From: Motacilla alba alba
Taxonomy: Eukaryota > Chordata > Aves > Passeriformes > Motacillidae
NCBI RefSeq assembly: GCF_015832195.1
Contig: NC_052034.1
Span: 6,845,501-6,909,500 of the forward strand
Length of the DNA stretch: 64,000 bases
Direction: 5' to 3'
Part shown: one piece after another, positions 53,846 to 64,000 of the stretch
Layout of the letters: the number at the start of each line of letters is the position of its first letter
Position numbering within the stretch: the first letter of the stretch is position 1
Notes under the pieces: generated by a model
Database searches by the model: none
What the model was told of the DNA's origin: nothing
Seen by the model: only the letters and a program-made list of their open reading frames with translations
Program-made: the position numbers and the translations under genes

Positions 53846-56800
53846 CATCCATCCAGCAGCCCCTCTGCCCCTGCCCTTCCCCAGGAGCAGCAGCTCCAAC
53901 CAAGCTGAGAGCTCCCAGCACCACACTCTTGAACAACTAAGCAAAGTCCTGGAGGGAAAAAGCAGATTTGATTGACCCCAGGCACAAAACAAGAATGGAA
54001 GTATTTGTGTAGCGCCTTAACTGAGCAGCTCCATCTCACGAGGTCATCCCAAGAGGGCAAAAGGAGTATTTAGCTCATTTAGCACCTATGCAGCTGCCTT
54101 TTCTTAGTCCTAAACAGCTCTAACATCCAACAGGCACAGGGTAAGGGGCATTCTGTTCTCATTTCTCACACAGAAGACCAAGAGCCTTAGTTCTCAGGTC
54201 CTGCAACCAAATTTGCTGTGGCCCCTTCCTCACAGTCCACCCCCAAAACTGTCCTTGCACGAAACAGGCATCTTTCTTGAAACACCTTGTCCTATACTAC
54301 CTTTATAAGGCACGCTCTTTCCACATCCTTGGTCTTTTTATTCCATTAAAACGTGGAAATCAGGAATCAAGAGTCTTGTCCAACAAACACACCTCCTCTC
54401 CAGAGTGCACATACACACATAGAAGAGGTGGGGGGACATTCAGAAGAAACAGAACTGGACCTGTTCTTAACTCTACAGAGTCAGACTAACTTGGTTACAC
54501 AACCACATCCAGGGAATACTCCCCTGCCTCATGATTTCACTGCACTGGCATTTCTGAGATGCTCTGAGCAAACACATGCCTGTATGCAGCACAAATGCTG
54601 CAAAGAATATCACTTCCACCCAGTTCCTAGGGGCAGAAAAAGTGGAATTTATTAAAAAGACATCTGACTACATAACCTGATGTCAATATTGGACATGAAT
54701 TGGTCCCTTCTATGCAGTGGTACCTCACTTTAGCTTCAATGTTTTGACAGATGGTTTGTTTGCTCAGCACAAAGGCAGGTGGCTGGATAAGAACAGCCTT
54801 ACTCAGCTCTGGGAGGATGGACAGGAGACACAAAACAAACCACAGAAGTAAAGGGAAGAGTCCTAAATAAGAGAATCACACAGATTGTGTCTCTTCTCAG
54901 TTTCTAAATCAGCTGTTATGATTTTGAGTGGCAGATTCTCTTTCCCAGATAAACTACATCAATCTGGAAGAAGATACTGACCTATTCCAAACATGAAACA
55001 TTGGGAAACTACCTTCAGCTTTTGTCTCAGAGGCATCCACTCTGTGGGCCTCTGGGTGAAAGCCATTTCTAGACAGATAGAAGAGGCTTCTTTCTTTGCC
55101 AGAAATATGATTGCCCAGCTTTAGAAGTGGAAAAGGAGTCTGAAATCTGAAGTAGTTTCCTCTTTGTTGGTCCTCCCCAAAAGATTCAGCTGTTTTCAAA
55201 CAGCGAGGCCTAAACATTACAGACAGTACTTCCCCCCAAGCATACTCCTCACTTACACATCTGTTCAATTCCAAGAGGAGGAAAACATTACTTGTCAAAA
55301 GCAGCCAAAGCACCTAAATCATGTAATAAATTACACACCAACAAACAACCATTTCTCCAAACAAAAGAAGGCAAGGAACAACACCAACAAGGAACAATAT
55401 CACAGCTCCTACTCTTGCTGGTTTCTGCAGTATTAAGGACTCCAATTCAGATGAGTGCTACACTGTGCATATTTACACTAAGCAAGAGATTTAGTATTAC
55501 TCAGCTATATAAAAAGACAAAAAATTTAGGACAGTAACCAAATTAGTAGTTGCCTTTTTTCTAATTTGCAGCTATTACCCTCAACAGAATCCTTGTGATA
55601 TCAAAGTTGGCACAGGCTGGCTGTATGCTCAAAGATTCTAAATAAACATTATGCCTCAGTGGAAGTAAATTTAAGCACTGTCTAGATCTGCCTAATTAAA
55701 AGTGAGTCAAGAGCTTTGTGGATATTTCAGAAATGCAGTTAGATTATTTTTCTGTATTATCCTAGAGGAAAGGCGTCTATGCTTTGTAAATCAGTAAAAT
55801 TTCCAGACATGCTGGAGGTCTGATGCAGGAATGGGTGCATTACTCTGACCCAGAAGACCTAAAGCACTCCATGCTTTCAGTTCCTAATCATTATCTCAAA
55901 GCCATTCTTCATTTTCCCCCTTTATCAAGGCACAGCCCAACAAAACTAAGATGTAAGTAAATATTATATGATTCCAGTGTCACAGAACCACTCCCCAAGC
56001 AAAGCTGTGACATTTCTAACCTGACCTATTTCCACCACCCTTCCGCACCCTAATAAGCTCAACTTTGAGAAAACTAAAAAATAAGGATTATTGAAAGAAA
56101 CATTTGTTAATTTATCCAAGGGGAGCACAAGTTCACTGGCACCCATTGTTTTGCCTTTCTGCTCCCTTTGTTTTTTCCCCTTGAGCTGGTAAATGAAACC
56201 TACCTAAGGGGAAATTATTCACGCAAGCAGCTGGAAAGGCAGGACAGTAGATTTCCTACAGGAATACAATTTACTGCAGTAGCTACAATCACATCTGGTA
56301 TTTCAAAGCCATTCCAGTGTCACCAGACCCTTAGCCTACCATTGGCTCCACTGCTAATTGCATTGCAAAGTTACAGCCCTGAACCCCATGAATCAGATGA
56401 AGATCATATGGCCGCAGAGTCCAGGGAACAAACACCAGATAGTTCCAGGGTCTGGTGATGAGCTCAAGACCTTCTGACCTCTTGGTTACCTGGGTCGGGC
56501 ACTTCAAAGCAGAATTAGAGCAGAGGACTCAGCATGACACAAATCCCAGTTTGTTTGCTTGACATCCTCACAGTCCATAGCAAACCAGAGACCTCAGGCA
56601 ATGAGCAGACAATTAGGTGATGGAGAGAATGACTCAGAGAGCAAGATCCTGTCACTAAAAGGTGAGAGAACCACATTTGGCCAATATGTATAGTTTTATA
56701 TTCCACACCCACTTAAGAGTCACGAGAGGTTCAGAATTTGAGGCTGAAATAAGGTTCAAGTCATCTGTCTCTAGTGAAGAGAGAATTAATAAAAATCCAT

Positions 56801-58661
56801 CAGGAAAACTCCAGATACACATTCTGAAAGCATTCTTACAGACGACATATATTGGGATACTTATTCATAGATGACCTTTTAATATTAAGAACAGGCTTCT
56901 GTCACATAAAGACACTCACAGTTACTTAAAAGAACTAAAAGCTCACCTAAGAGGCTGGAGGTTGCTACATTTCAGTGCAGTTGTGCTGGGGAGGGTCATT
57001 TCCAGCCCAGCACAGACGTAGCTGTAGGGCCAGGCACAACACAGGCAGTTATTCTGGACAGAACACACCTACCTACAAGAAGTCCACACAGACATCTTGA
57101 TCTTGAGAGCCAGACATCCAAGTGACCTGTTAGGAAACTGGTAGCCTCAAGGAATAATTGACAACATATTTCAAGCACCAACACTTTGGGTTTCTCAGGG
57201 AAGCAAGACAAGCTGCAGTACTGGAAAGTTGGTATCTGTTTAAGAATCATTCCCACATCAAAGCAGCTCACAGAGCTTGTTTAACTATTCCATGGAATCC
57301 ATGGCAAAGTGATTTGGCCCCTGATATGGAGTAAACCATTGGTAGAGGAGCAACTGGAACTCGGGTCCCTGAGCTGTGCTCTGAGTCACAAAATGAAATG
57401 GCTAAAGGCCACCTGGCCTTCCATGTCAAAGCCTCTGGCAACCAAATATTGCACTTACAGCTATCAGATATTACCTTCCTCTCCATATACATCCTCAAGA
57501 AACATCACTGCTGTAGGAATCACTGGGAATTACTGTGACCAAATGTGCAATTACCAGTAGAATGTGGATAAGAATACCTATTTGTACAGTCCTGTTATTT
57601 GTAACATCATGGTTCAAATGTTCTTTACCAGGAAGAAGTTTTTAGGCTGAAGATTGTTTTGAAGACCTGACTGCTACAGCTGGACTTGAACCCACCCCAG
57701 AGGGCTTTTGTGATGGTATTGTAATGATCCCAGTGAAAAAATTATCCTCCTACCTTGCTTTTGGGTTTATGTTTTGGGATTTTTCTATCAGCCACCTCCA
57801 CTTCTCATCCAAAGAGGTTTCCAGTCTAAGCCCTGCAACTATTCTCAGAAGTTTCAGACTCCCACAATTAAGTTCACAATGACTCAATGCATGACTAATT
57901 AGAAAGTACAGGAAAATAGAATGAGGAGTTGGGAGAACACCAACCCCAAAGACAGCTAACACAGAGGCAGCGTTCCTTGACAACTGAGCTACTTCCAGCA
58001 TGGGAACAAGCTTCTCTTAACTCAGTTAGCAAAGCTTCTCAGAGCTTGGAGGAAGATTTCTCCTTGGCAGGCAGCCCCTCCATTCTTATGCTTCCAGTAA
58101 GGCCCACTTCCCATTCATGGCCTTAACAAAGCAGCAAGCTCAAACTGCATGCACTGAATGGGAATTTCAAGCTAAATCGTGAGGCTGTTGCAGTCCATAC
58201 AATGCCAACAGACATTGCTGCAAGGATTTCAGTCACTAGCACTTGCACATCTGAAGTTCAATCCAAGCACCTGCAAAGATACACTGCAAGTGTTTTTGGT
58301 CTAATAACCAAGACCTGTAAACTGAAGCCAACCAGAAGCTAGAATATTCATTTTTAAAAAAAGGAAACAAAGAATACATCATTACTCCAAAGCAAGTATT
58401 CCATGGCTTCACTTTGAAGAATGTGAATAACAGTAATTTTTCCTCCAAATTTCTCTTCACCACCACCCCAAGGTTTTTACAGTGCTCAGGGCCTTATTTT
58501 TCTGGCAGGAAACATGGTCAGCAGTCTTCAGAGCTTCAGGAGCCATCTCTGAGCCAGCCTGCAACCTAGATACCAGGGCTCTATTAGCACAAAGGACTCT
58601 AGAAACTTCTCCCCTTGGAGAAATACAACTCTTATGAAAAGTTAATTTTTAGAAAATTGAT

Positions 58662-58927
58662 AGCAGATTCCCAAACAGCTCAATCGCTTGTTGATCGAAG
58701 ACAGGAAAAGACAACTGCAGAAACGTGGTGTGTCCTGTATCAAGGAAACCTGTCAACTGTACAGCATCCCATCAGTATGTGCTGCAAAGTACCAACACCT
58801 GGAGCTGCAGCAGGAACTTTTCAAGGCTCTGTCCCTGCTTATTTTTGACTCAGAGAAGTGCCAGAAGTCACTGGACAAAGCACACACCGGGAAGGTTGAA
58901 GAAGAGGAAGTGGGAATGGCCATATAG
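58662..58927 (+). other. Open frame of unknown origin, protein-like composition
   Basis: An 87-codon plus-strand frame, opening after a TAG and without an early ATG, reads as a charged helical segment (QIPKQLNRLLIEDRKRQLQK, later LELQQELFKALSLLIFD and GKVEEEEVG) before a TAG at 58925-58927. The heptad-like leucines and mixed charge look more like real protein than the usual intronic frames. An AG lies at the left edge, but no convincing donor or partner exon was seen. I do not recognise the family. It may be a processed-gene remnant, an old retroelement piece, or chance. Confidence 0.25.
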
Positions 58928-59939
58928 TGCCATTAACAGCAATCACCTTCCCACCATCTTGTCTCCTCCACAGCCTCTCCAAAGCAGAGGCCAGAAAGCT
59001 TCATTGTGATGGAGCTGCTGTTGCTTCACATAATTCAGGTGCTACCAAGATCCCCTGTTTCAATGGCAAAAGGGACACTGAACAACATAAAAACCCATCT
59101 ATACCAGTCTGATTCAGTCCTTGAAAAAAGGCTTTGCACCCATATAGATCAATGTCAAACTTGGAGCAAAAAGCCTCATTCCCATCATGGACCATATTAA
59201 ACCCAGAAAAGTCCAGCAATCCCAACCTGAAGCTGCACCCAGCAGGAGACTTCCCTCAAAAGTCCAACATTGTGGCTGGGGAAAGTTTTCCCACACAGAT
59301 TTTCCCATCAGAAAGTGAAGCTGTTAGACATTTGCCAACAACAAAACTTCACCACTCAAGGGGAAATTAAAACATTCAAAGATTGCTTCAACGTGTGATA
59401 TTTGACTGAGCACTTGAATTTTTCTTTCACAACATCCACTGGTGATTTTTTCCTCCCTTCAGTTTTTTACTTCCCCCTCTATATTAAACTAGAATGGGAG
59501 ATTCTCCCAGGGCAAAGTTCCATCAGACATAAAAAATAAATCTAAAAAAATCTACCAGCTTTCCCCAGCATCATTGTTTAAGTCAGGTTTATGTGGTTTT
59601 ACACAACACTTTATAGACTTGGAGGGAGACACATTCCCCTGACAAAGCATCAGCTATCCAAACCATTGAGGCATGGAAAAGCTGTGCGAGAGTGTGGACT
59701 GGGGAAGGTCTTTGGTGAGCAGAGTCCACACTCATGTAAGTGTGGTAGCTCTGAACAAAGATCTGCAGGCTAATAGATATGTAAGACAAATGACATGTGG
59801 TTCTCATTGCAGCTCATTCTTTGGGAAGGGGGTACCTTGGAAGAGATCCAGCTGGGATAGGTTTATCCCATTACTCTCCTATAATTTTCTGCCGTTTCAA
59901 ACCCTTTGACAGTTGCTGTAGTTTAACATCACACCCCCT

Positions 59940-60120
59940 GCAGCCCCAGGGCTGTCTGACAGCGCAGCGGACAAAGCCACCTCCCCCCGGGGAGAAATCC
60001 GCACCATATGCGAGCCCCGTGCAAGGCACAGCGCTGGTGCCCGCCCCTGCACCTCCGACACGGCAATCCACGGAGTCCGTGCCTTTCCCCAATCCCCAGC
60101 CCAAGTAAGCCGTGCTAACA
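59940..60120. promoter_or_regulatory. CpG-rich shoulder at the start of intron 1
   Basis: A GC- and CpG-rich segment about 900 bp downstream of exon 1, separated from the main island by an AT-richer gap. Such shoulders often carry promoter-proximal elements, but no specific motif is assigned. Confidence 0.4.
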
Positions 60121-60472
60121 GAAGCCCTCCTCCACAGCAGCACTGCTCACTCAGACTAGGTATTAGCAAGGGAGGAGGCAGAGAGATAGAGACAGGATGG
60201 ACGAGCTCTGAATATTAAATCTCAAGTCCCCACTTAAGGGAATGACAGAGAAAAAAAAAGAAAAAAGTGAAATTCAAGAACAACTGGAATCAGGTTAAGC
60301 CACTCTCCTGCTTTATACAGTGCAGCTCATTCATCTGAACAGCTGTTTCACCTCTGGAGAAATATCCAGAGAAAACAGAGGGGAGGGGGAGAAGCCTAAA
60401 CTGTTTGCTCTACTGAAGCAGTAAGATACAGTAAATCAAACCTGATTTATATTAAGTTTACAAGAAATTGGG

Positions 60473-60511
60473 TTGGGGTGGGGGGAGAGGAGAAGAGTGG
60501 GAGGTTTGGTT
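60473..60511 (+). other. G-rich tract with quadruplex potential
   Basis: GGGTTGGGGTGGGGGG followed by GTGGGAGG gives several G runs on the plus strand, the template strand for COL26A1. It lies about 480 bp inside intron 1. Folding is possible but the run spacing is not ideal. Confidence 0.35.
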
Positions 60512-60990
60512 TTAAACAGCTACTTGGAAGTTGCAGCTCTTGAAGAAAGATCTGTAATTAAGGGCTTTCCTTTGTTGAGCTGAACAAGTTTCTCCTCGCA
60601 GCCGAGGGCTATAACAGTTCCCTCTGCCGGCATCCCCAGCGTCCCGGCTCAGGAGGTTTTCCTGCTCCGGCTGCGCACTGCGCAGGGACGCGCAGCCCGG
60701 CAAAGCCCCTTCCCCTCCCCGACGGGCTGGGCGCGGCAGGGGGAGACTGTGTGGGTGTCATTTACCCAAGCTCAGCTCCTCGATCCCCCAGCCGCTCCCT
60801 GCCCTAGGAGGCGGACACTGCCGCGGGCAGGTAGGGAGAGTCCCACACCCCACCGAGGATGCGGGCAGCCCAGCACGCCCCTGCACCCTCCGAGGCACCG
60901 CTGCCCGCGGCTTTACCGTGCCCTTTCGTCCCCCGGGGCCACCGGCGGGGCGCAGCCTCCTCGCCCGGAGGCGGACCCGGTCTTACTCAC

Positions 60991-61142
60991 CGGCGACTGG
61001 AGAAGCCGCTGCCCGGCGAGCCGGAGCTCTGCTCCGGGTAGTTGTGCTGCAGGGTTGATGCTGGGAATTGATAGAGGAAGCCAGTGCCCAGCGCGCATCC
61101 GTGCAGGCAGCAGCACCAGGACAAGAAAAGAGCGAGCTGCAT
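60991..61142 (-). CDS. COL26A1: COL26A1 exon 1: start codon, signal peptide, N-terminal linker
   Basis: First coding exon of collagen XXVI alpha 1, a secreted extracellular-matrix protein with an N-terminal EMI domain and a collagenous C-terminal half. Read on the minus strand, ATG is at 61142-61140, with A at -3 (adequate Kozak context). It encodes 50 residues plus two bases of codon 51. Residues 1 to about 18 form a hydrophobic, cysteine-rich leader (MQLALFLSWCCC...), typical of a signal peptide. A Gly/Ser/Pro-rich linker with GTGFLY and SPGSGF follows. Both motifs match human COL26A1 as I remember it. The exon ends in a strong GTGAGT donor (60990-60985), giving a phase 2 intron. The start is chosen because it opens the leader directly and matches the family N-terminus; the 5' UTR extent is unknown. 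EMID1 (Emu1) is the nearest relative, but its leader and linker differ. Confidence 0.93.
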
Positions 61143-61500
61143 TTTTGCAAGAACGGGATTTTCCTACCGCCTCCTCCTTCCCTCTTACACTGCACGGCAG
61201 GCGCGGGGCCACACCGTGCTCCCCCGGCCGGGGTCACGGCGGGATCCCGCGGCACGGAGGAGCCCCGGGCGCGGGGAGCACGGGGCACGGGTGCCGGGCA
61301 CAGGGAATGGCTGCTCCGGCTGCCAAAGGGAAGCTCCGACCCTCGGCAAGCCGAGCCCCGGCGGCTGCGGCTGCTGCCCGCGCAGGGGGTCCGGGGCCAG
61401 CGCGGCTCGATGCTCCCAGGGCGCACACTCAGCCCCGGATGCCTTTTCAAATTTGGCGAGGTTGGCCCGACTCCGTCAAAGGGGGCGTGGGGCTGCGGCG
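61143..61500 (-). promoter_or_regulatory. COL26A1 5' UTR and core promoter (extent inferred)
   Basis: The sequence immediately upstream of the ATG on the minus strand must hold the 5' UTR and transcription start. A GC-box-like GGAGGCGG (minus strand, 61175-61168) lies about 26 bases before the ATG. A KLF/EGR-type GGGGGCGTGG lies on the plus strand at 61481-61490. No initiator or TATA element can be fixed by eye, so the start site is unknown and could be anywhere in the island. Confidence 0.5.
61481..61490 (+). promoter_or_regulatory. GC-box / EGR-KLF-like site
   Basis: GGGGGCGTGG matches the degenerate GC-box (Sp/KLF) core and overlaps an EGR-like GCGTGG. It sits in the CpG island about 340 bp upstream of the COL26A1 start codon. 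Such motifs are common in islands, so function is only suggested. Confidence 0.35.
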
Positions 61501-61917
61501 TTAACCCTTGCCAGGCCTGGCGGCAGACCCCGCTGCGGAGGGGTTCCGTCGGGGCAGGCGGCGGCCCGGGCCAGACGAGCCGCGCTCCCGCAGGACGCGG
61601 AACCCGCGGGGCGCTGCCGGCTGTGCCCGGGGAGCCCCAGTCCCCACCCAAACCCAGGCATCACCGACACACAGCAGAAGTCCATCTGTCTCCCCAGTTA
61701 ACCGAGGGCCAGGTCGAAGGGAACTCACTGCTCAGCAGTGCAGCCCAAATACCCCAAAGCTGGGGCCTGCTGCCACGTTCACAGATAACTTCTGCTGCAA
61801 AAGTTACACAAATAAAATAGGAAATAAATAATTTTAAGACATTCCACTCACACGGTAAGCAGTGAGAAAGTGATCTCTGCTTTCACCATGTGCATCCTGC
61901 TCATTCTAGCATCACTC

Positions 61918-62020
61918 AGATGGGGACATGGGTTCATGGTTAACATGACAGTGTGAAGCTGACTGTTGGACTCAATGATCTTAGAGACCATGTCCAACCT
62001 TCACAAGTCTATGATTCACA
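61918..62020 (+). mobile_element. CR1 LINE tail fragment
   Basis: The run TTGGACTCAATGATCTTAGA, then a diverged TCCAACCTT and TCTATGATTC, is the terminal part of a CR1 in plus orientation. The preceding GGGACATGGGTTCATGGTTA, ACATGACAGTG fits a CR1-Y-type 3' UTR. It lies just upstream of the CpG island. Confidence 0.85.
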
Positions 62021-63797
62021 CACACGCACTCCCTTTGTCACCGCTTCCCACAGACTCCCTTGGTTTATTACCCAGGATGGCCCTAAACTTGAAGAATTGC
62101 ACAGTGAACCCCAGGCAGGAGGAACATTTTTGCAGTTGTAGAAGGATGAGGGTGTTTCACAATGGTAACACCCCAAGAAAGAAGGTAGCAGCAAGGCTCC
62201 CACTCACTAAAGCAGCTGAATCTATGTTTAAAACCCTTCTACATCCCCCATTTAGCAACAGTGTCAAGACCCTTTTTTGCTGGCTCAGTGTCCCCTTCCC
62301 AGCTCCAGAGGAACCTGGGCTGTTGCAGCACACTGATTAGGCAAGCAACTTCTCTGCACCAAACACCTCAAGAAGGGATTTAATTTTTAAGATGACACAA
62401 CTGACTTTCTAAATTTTTTGCCCTCAGATCCCGCAAGCTGTCAACATCCCCTCTGCACCTTCCCTGTTTGTGCAGTCAGCCAAAGACAGCCCTGATGTAG
62501 CACTGAAAGCAGGTCTCTTGCAGGGGTATTCTAGGGGCCCAGGGCCTGCCCGTGAGGCTCTGCAAAGGCAGAGACCCTCTTCCCTCGAGGGCAATACAAT
62601 CCCTGCAAGATGCTGCAGCTGAAAAAGTGTTCCTTACAAGACACTGGGAAAATCCAGTATCTTGTATCTGGCATTTGCCCCCAGCCACAGGTGAGCAGCT
62701 ACCCCTTCCCCCACGGTGCCCACCTCCAGAGCCTGCACACAGAGATAAATAGCCCCTGGCTGGAGCCTGTAACCAGACAAGTTTAGACTGCAAATGAGGC
62801 ACCAGGTTTTTTAACAGCCGCTGCCATTAATCACTGAAGGAGGCAGAGATGCAGCTTGCACTGCAGCTCAGCACAGCCTCCCTGGGCTGCCCCAGACCCA
62901 GAGCTGGGGCAGGCAGTGCACCAACACTCTCTGAGCCCAAAGGGATCTAAAAGTTCTGTTCCAGCAACACTGGATGCCAACCCCACTCAAAAACAGACAC
63001 TATATATTTACAAAAAGCCCTCAGTACCTGAAGCTGGGATATAACAGGGCCCTCTATCCCCAGGCCTGCAGCCTGAGCACTCTTCCCTTTATATTTCCTT
63101 CACCTCCAGCAAGGGAACACTTTCCCTTCCCTTCTCTCACCGCCAAGAAAGCACACAGCTCCCAGAAAGTCACCCTAGGATGTTCAGCCTTTCAGACATG
63201 CTGCTCAGAGTCAGTCCTCAGGAAACCTCTGCTTAGCCTGACAGGGCAACAAAAGAAGAGACTTCCTCTCTGCTCTTCCCTGGAAGCTGGACTACAGACC
63301 ACTCCAAATTCAGCCTTCACCAGGGAAAGGAGTCGGAAACAGCAAAACACTGAGCAGTTCTCTAAGACGCCCCCTCTCCTCAACCTGGGTGCCCATCCTC
63401 AGCTCTGTGTGCACAAAGTGGGTGCAGCTGGACCTCCACCCCAGCAGTTCCTTGCACACCAGACTGAGTGTTGAGGGCAGGGTTCAGGGTTCAGCCTTTT
63501 ATCCCAATCACACCTCTCTCTCCTGACAGGCTCAGATAGATTATTTATCAATATTTAACAACACTGAACAGCACCAGTGGCTTTCTGACCCATTCTCCTG
63601 GGTTAGATCCTTCAGAAGCTCTTTGTAGTCTTCAAGTCTTAACTTTCCAAAAGCATTTTGTTTTCGGCTGCATGGAAAATTTGCTGCTTCAGCCTTCACT
63701 GATTTTGCAAGACCCTAGGAGATATTAAACACAGGTGATTAGACAAGACATGATTCTGGCAAATTATTAGAGACATCTGTAGGAAGCAAATGGTCTT

Positions 63798-63920
63798 CCT
63801 ATTTCATGAACTGAGAGAGTGGAGACCAGAGGTCAAATGACTTTGCTCAAGACTGCAAAGAGCTAAAAGCAGAGCCAGAAACAGAGCTCAGATCTCCAGA
63901 CTCCCATTACTTCTGCCGTG
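63798..63920 (+). mobile_element. MIR-like (CORE-SINE) relic
   Basis: AGGTCAAATGACTTTGCTCA, then GACTGCAAAGAGC, AGCAGAGCCAGAAACAGAGC and CTCAGATCTCCAGACTCCCA run in the order of the MIR core and 3' part (gaggttaagtgacttgccc, agagccaggattcgaaccc, gtctgactcc). Divergence is high. It lies upstream of the gene. Confidence 0.65.
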
Positions 63921-64000
63921 TCCCGAACGCACACTTGCTTCTATTCTGTATGGTTGATTTGAAATGAAAATGAAGAATTGACTTCCAAGCTGTTTCTGGA

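Larger units (their letters stand above)
37753..60990 (-). other. COL26A1 intron 1 (23,238 bp)
   Basis: GTGAGT...CTGCAG phase 2 intron separating the leader exon from the EMI exons. From the acceptor end it holds a 22-bp tandem duplication (37787-37828), a 101-bp duplication (39252-39456), a minus-strand CR1 (39831-40220), a gypsy-like pol relic (40851-41070), a possible MIR relic (51890-51975), a CpG-rich patch (53765-53845), an open frame of unknown origin (58662-58927) and CpG-rich shoulders near 60 kb. The rest (about 41.4-50.3 kb, 50.5-51.8 kb, 52-53.7 kb, 53.9-58.6 kb) is AT-leaning unique-looking sequence in which I recognise no gene or repeat. Confidence 0.9.
60590..61690. promoter_or_regulatory. 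CpG island over the COL26A1 promoter and exon 1
   Basis: GC content and CpG density rise sharply here compared with the AT-rich, CpG-poor surroundings, and the block spans exon 1. This is the usual arrangement of a vertebrate CpG-island promoter. I saw no convincing TATA box on the minus strand upstream of the ATG. Edges are judged by eye; no CpG observed/expected ratio was computed. A lesser CpG-rich shoulder lies at about 59940-60120 inside intron 1. Confidence 0.85.
61501..64000. other. Upstream flank of COL26A1
   Basis: After the CpG island tapers off near 61690, the flank holds a CR1 tail (61918-62020) and a MIR-like relic (63798-63920). I looked on both strands for the neighbour expected by mammalian synteny (IFT22, a small Rab-like protein) and saw no recognisable exon. 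Nothing else can be supported in 62020-63798. Confidence 0.6.

Noticed and set aside
60749..61820. Plus-strand open frames of about 250 codons across the CpG island
   Set aside because: High GC makes stops rare in every frame. The sequence is Pro/Arg/Ala-rich with no domain, and it is antisense to exon 1 and the promoter, which explain the region.
61700..64000. An IFT22 or other neighbouring gene upstream
   Set aside because: No exon with recognisable GTPase motifs or supported splice sites; the open frames are Ser/Pro-rich background or repeat tails.
1..64000. CRISPR arrays, operons, insertion sequences, phage or plasmid features
   Set aside because: No regularly spaced repeats and no compact gene arrangement; the window is vertebrate intronic DNA.

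Overview
The window looks like a piece of a bird chromosome, most likely a passerine. Three things point that way: CR1 LINE 3' ends in both orientations, a tRNA-Ile-headed SINE with a CR1-type tail (the TguSINE1 architecture known from songbirds), and vertebrate intron/exon structure with a CpG-island promoter. Nothing prokaryotic or plasmid-like is present.

The one gene I can establish is the 5' end of COL26A1 (collagen type XXVI alpha 1, also EMID2/Emu2), on the minus strand. Exon 1 (60991-61142) encodes the signal peptide and N-terminal linker. Exon 2 (37630-37752) and exon 3 (27177-27280) together encode the cysteine-rich EMI domain. Splice sites and codon phases join without a gap into 379 coding bases (126 codons plus one base). 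The next exon, which should start the coiled-coil and collagen part, was not found and probably lies beyond position 1. Most of the window is therefore intron: intron 1 is 23,238 bp, intron 2 is 10,349 bp, and at least 27.2 kb of intron 3 is present.

Layout from left to right: 1-27176, intron 3 with a tRNA-derived SINE, two CR1 fragments, short tandem repeats and A-rich tracts; 27177-27280, exon 3; 27281-37629, intron 2 with a 50-bp tandem duplication, a MIR-like relic and an AT-rich block; 37630-37752, exon 2; 37753-60990, intron 1 with a 101-bp tandem duplication, a CR1 copy, a decayed Ty3/gypsy-like pol fragment and CpG-rich shoulders; 60991-61142, exon 1 inside a CpG island of about 1.1 kb (roughly 60590-61690); 61143-64000, 5' UTR/promoter and upstream flank with a CR1 tail and a MIR-like relic.

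I see no undescribed molecular system. The most noteworthy items are the pol/RNase H relic at about 40851-41070, which is unusual for a bird, the tRNA-Ile/CR1 composite SINE, duplications close to the exon 2 and exon 3 acceptors, and two open frames of unknown origin (58662-58927 plus strand; 35370-36015 minus strand).
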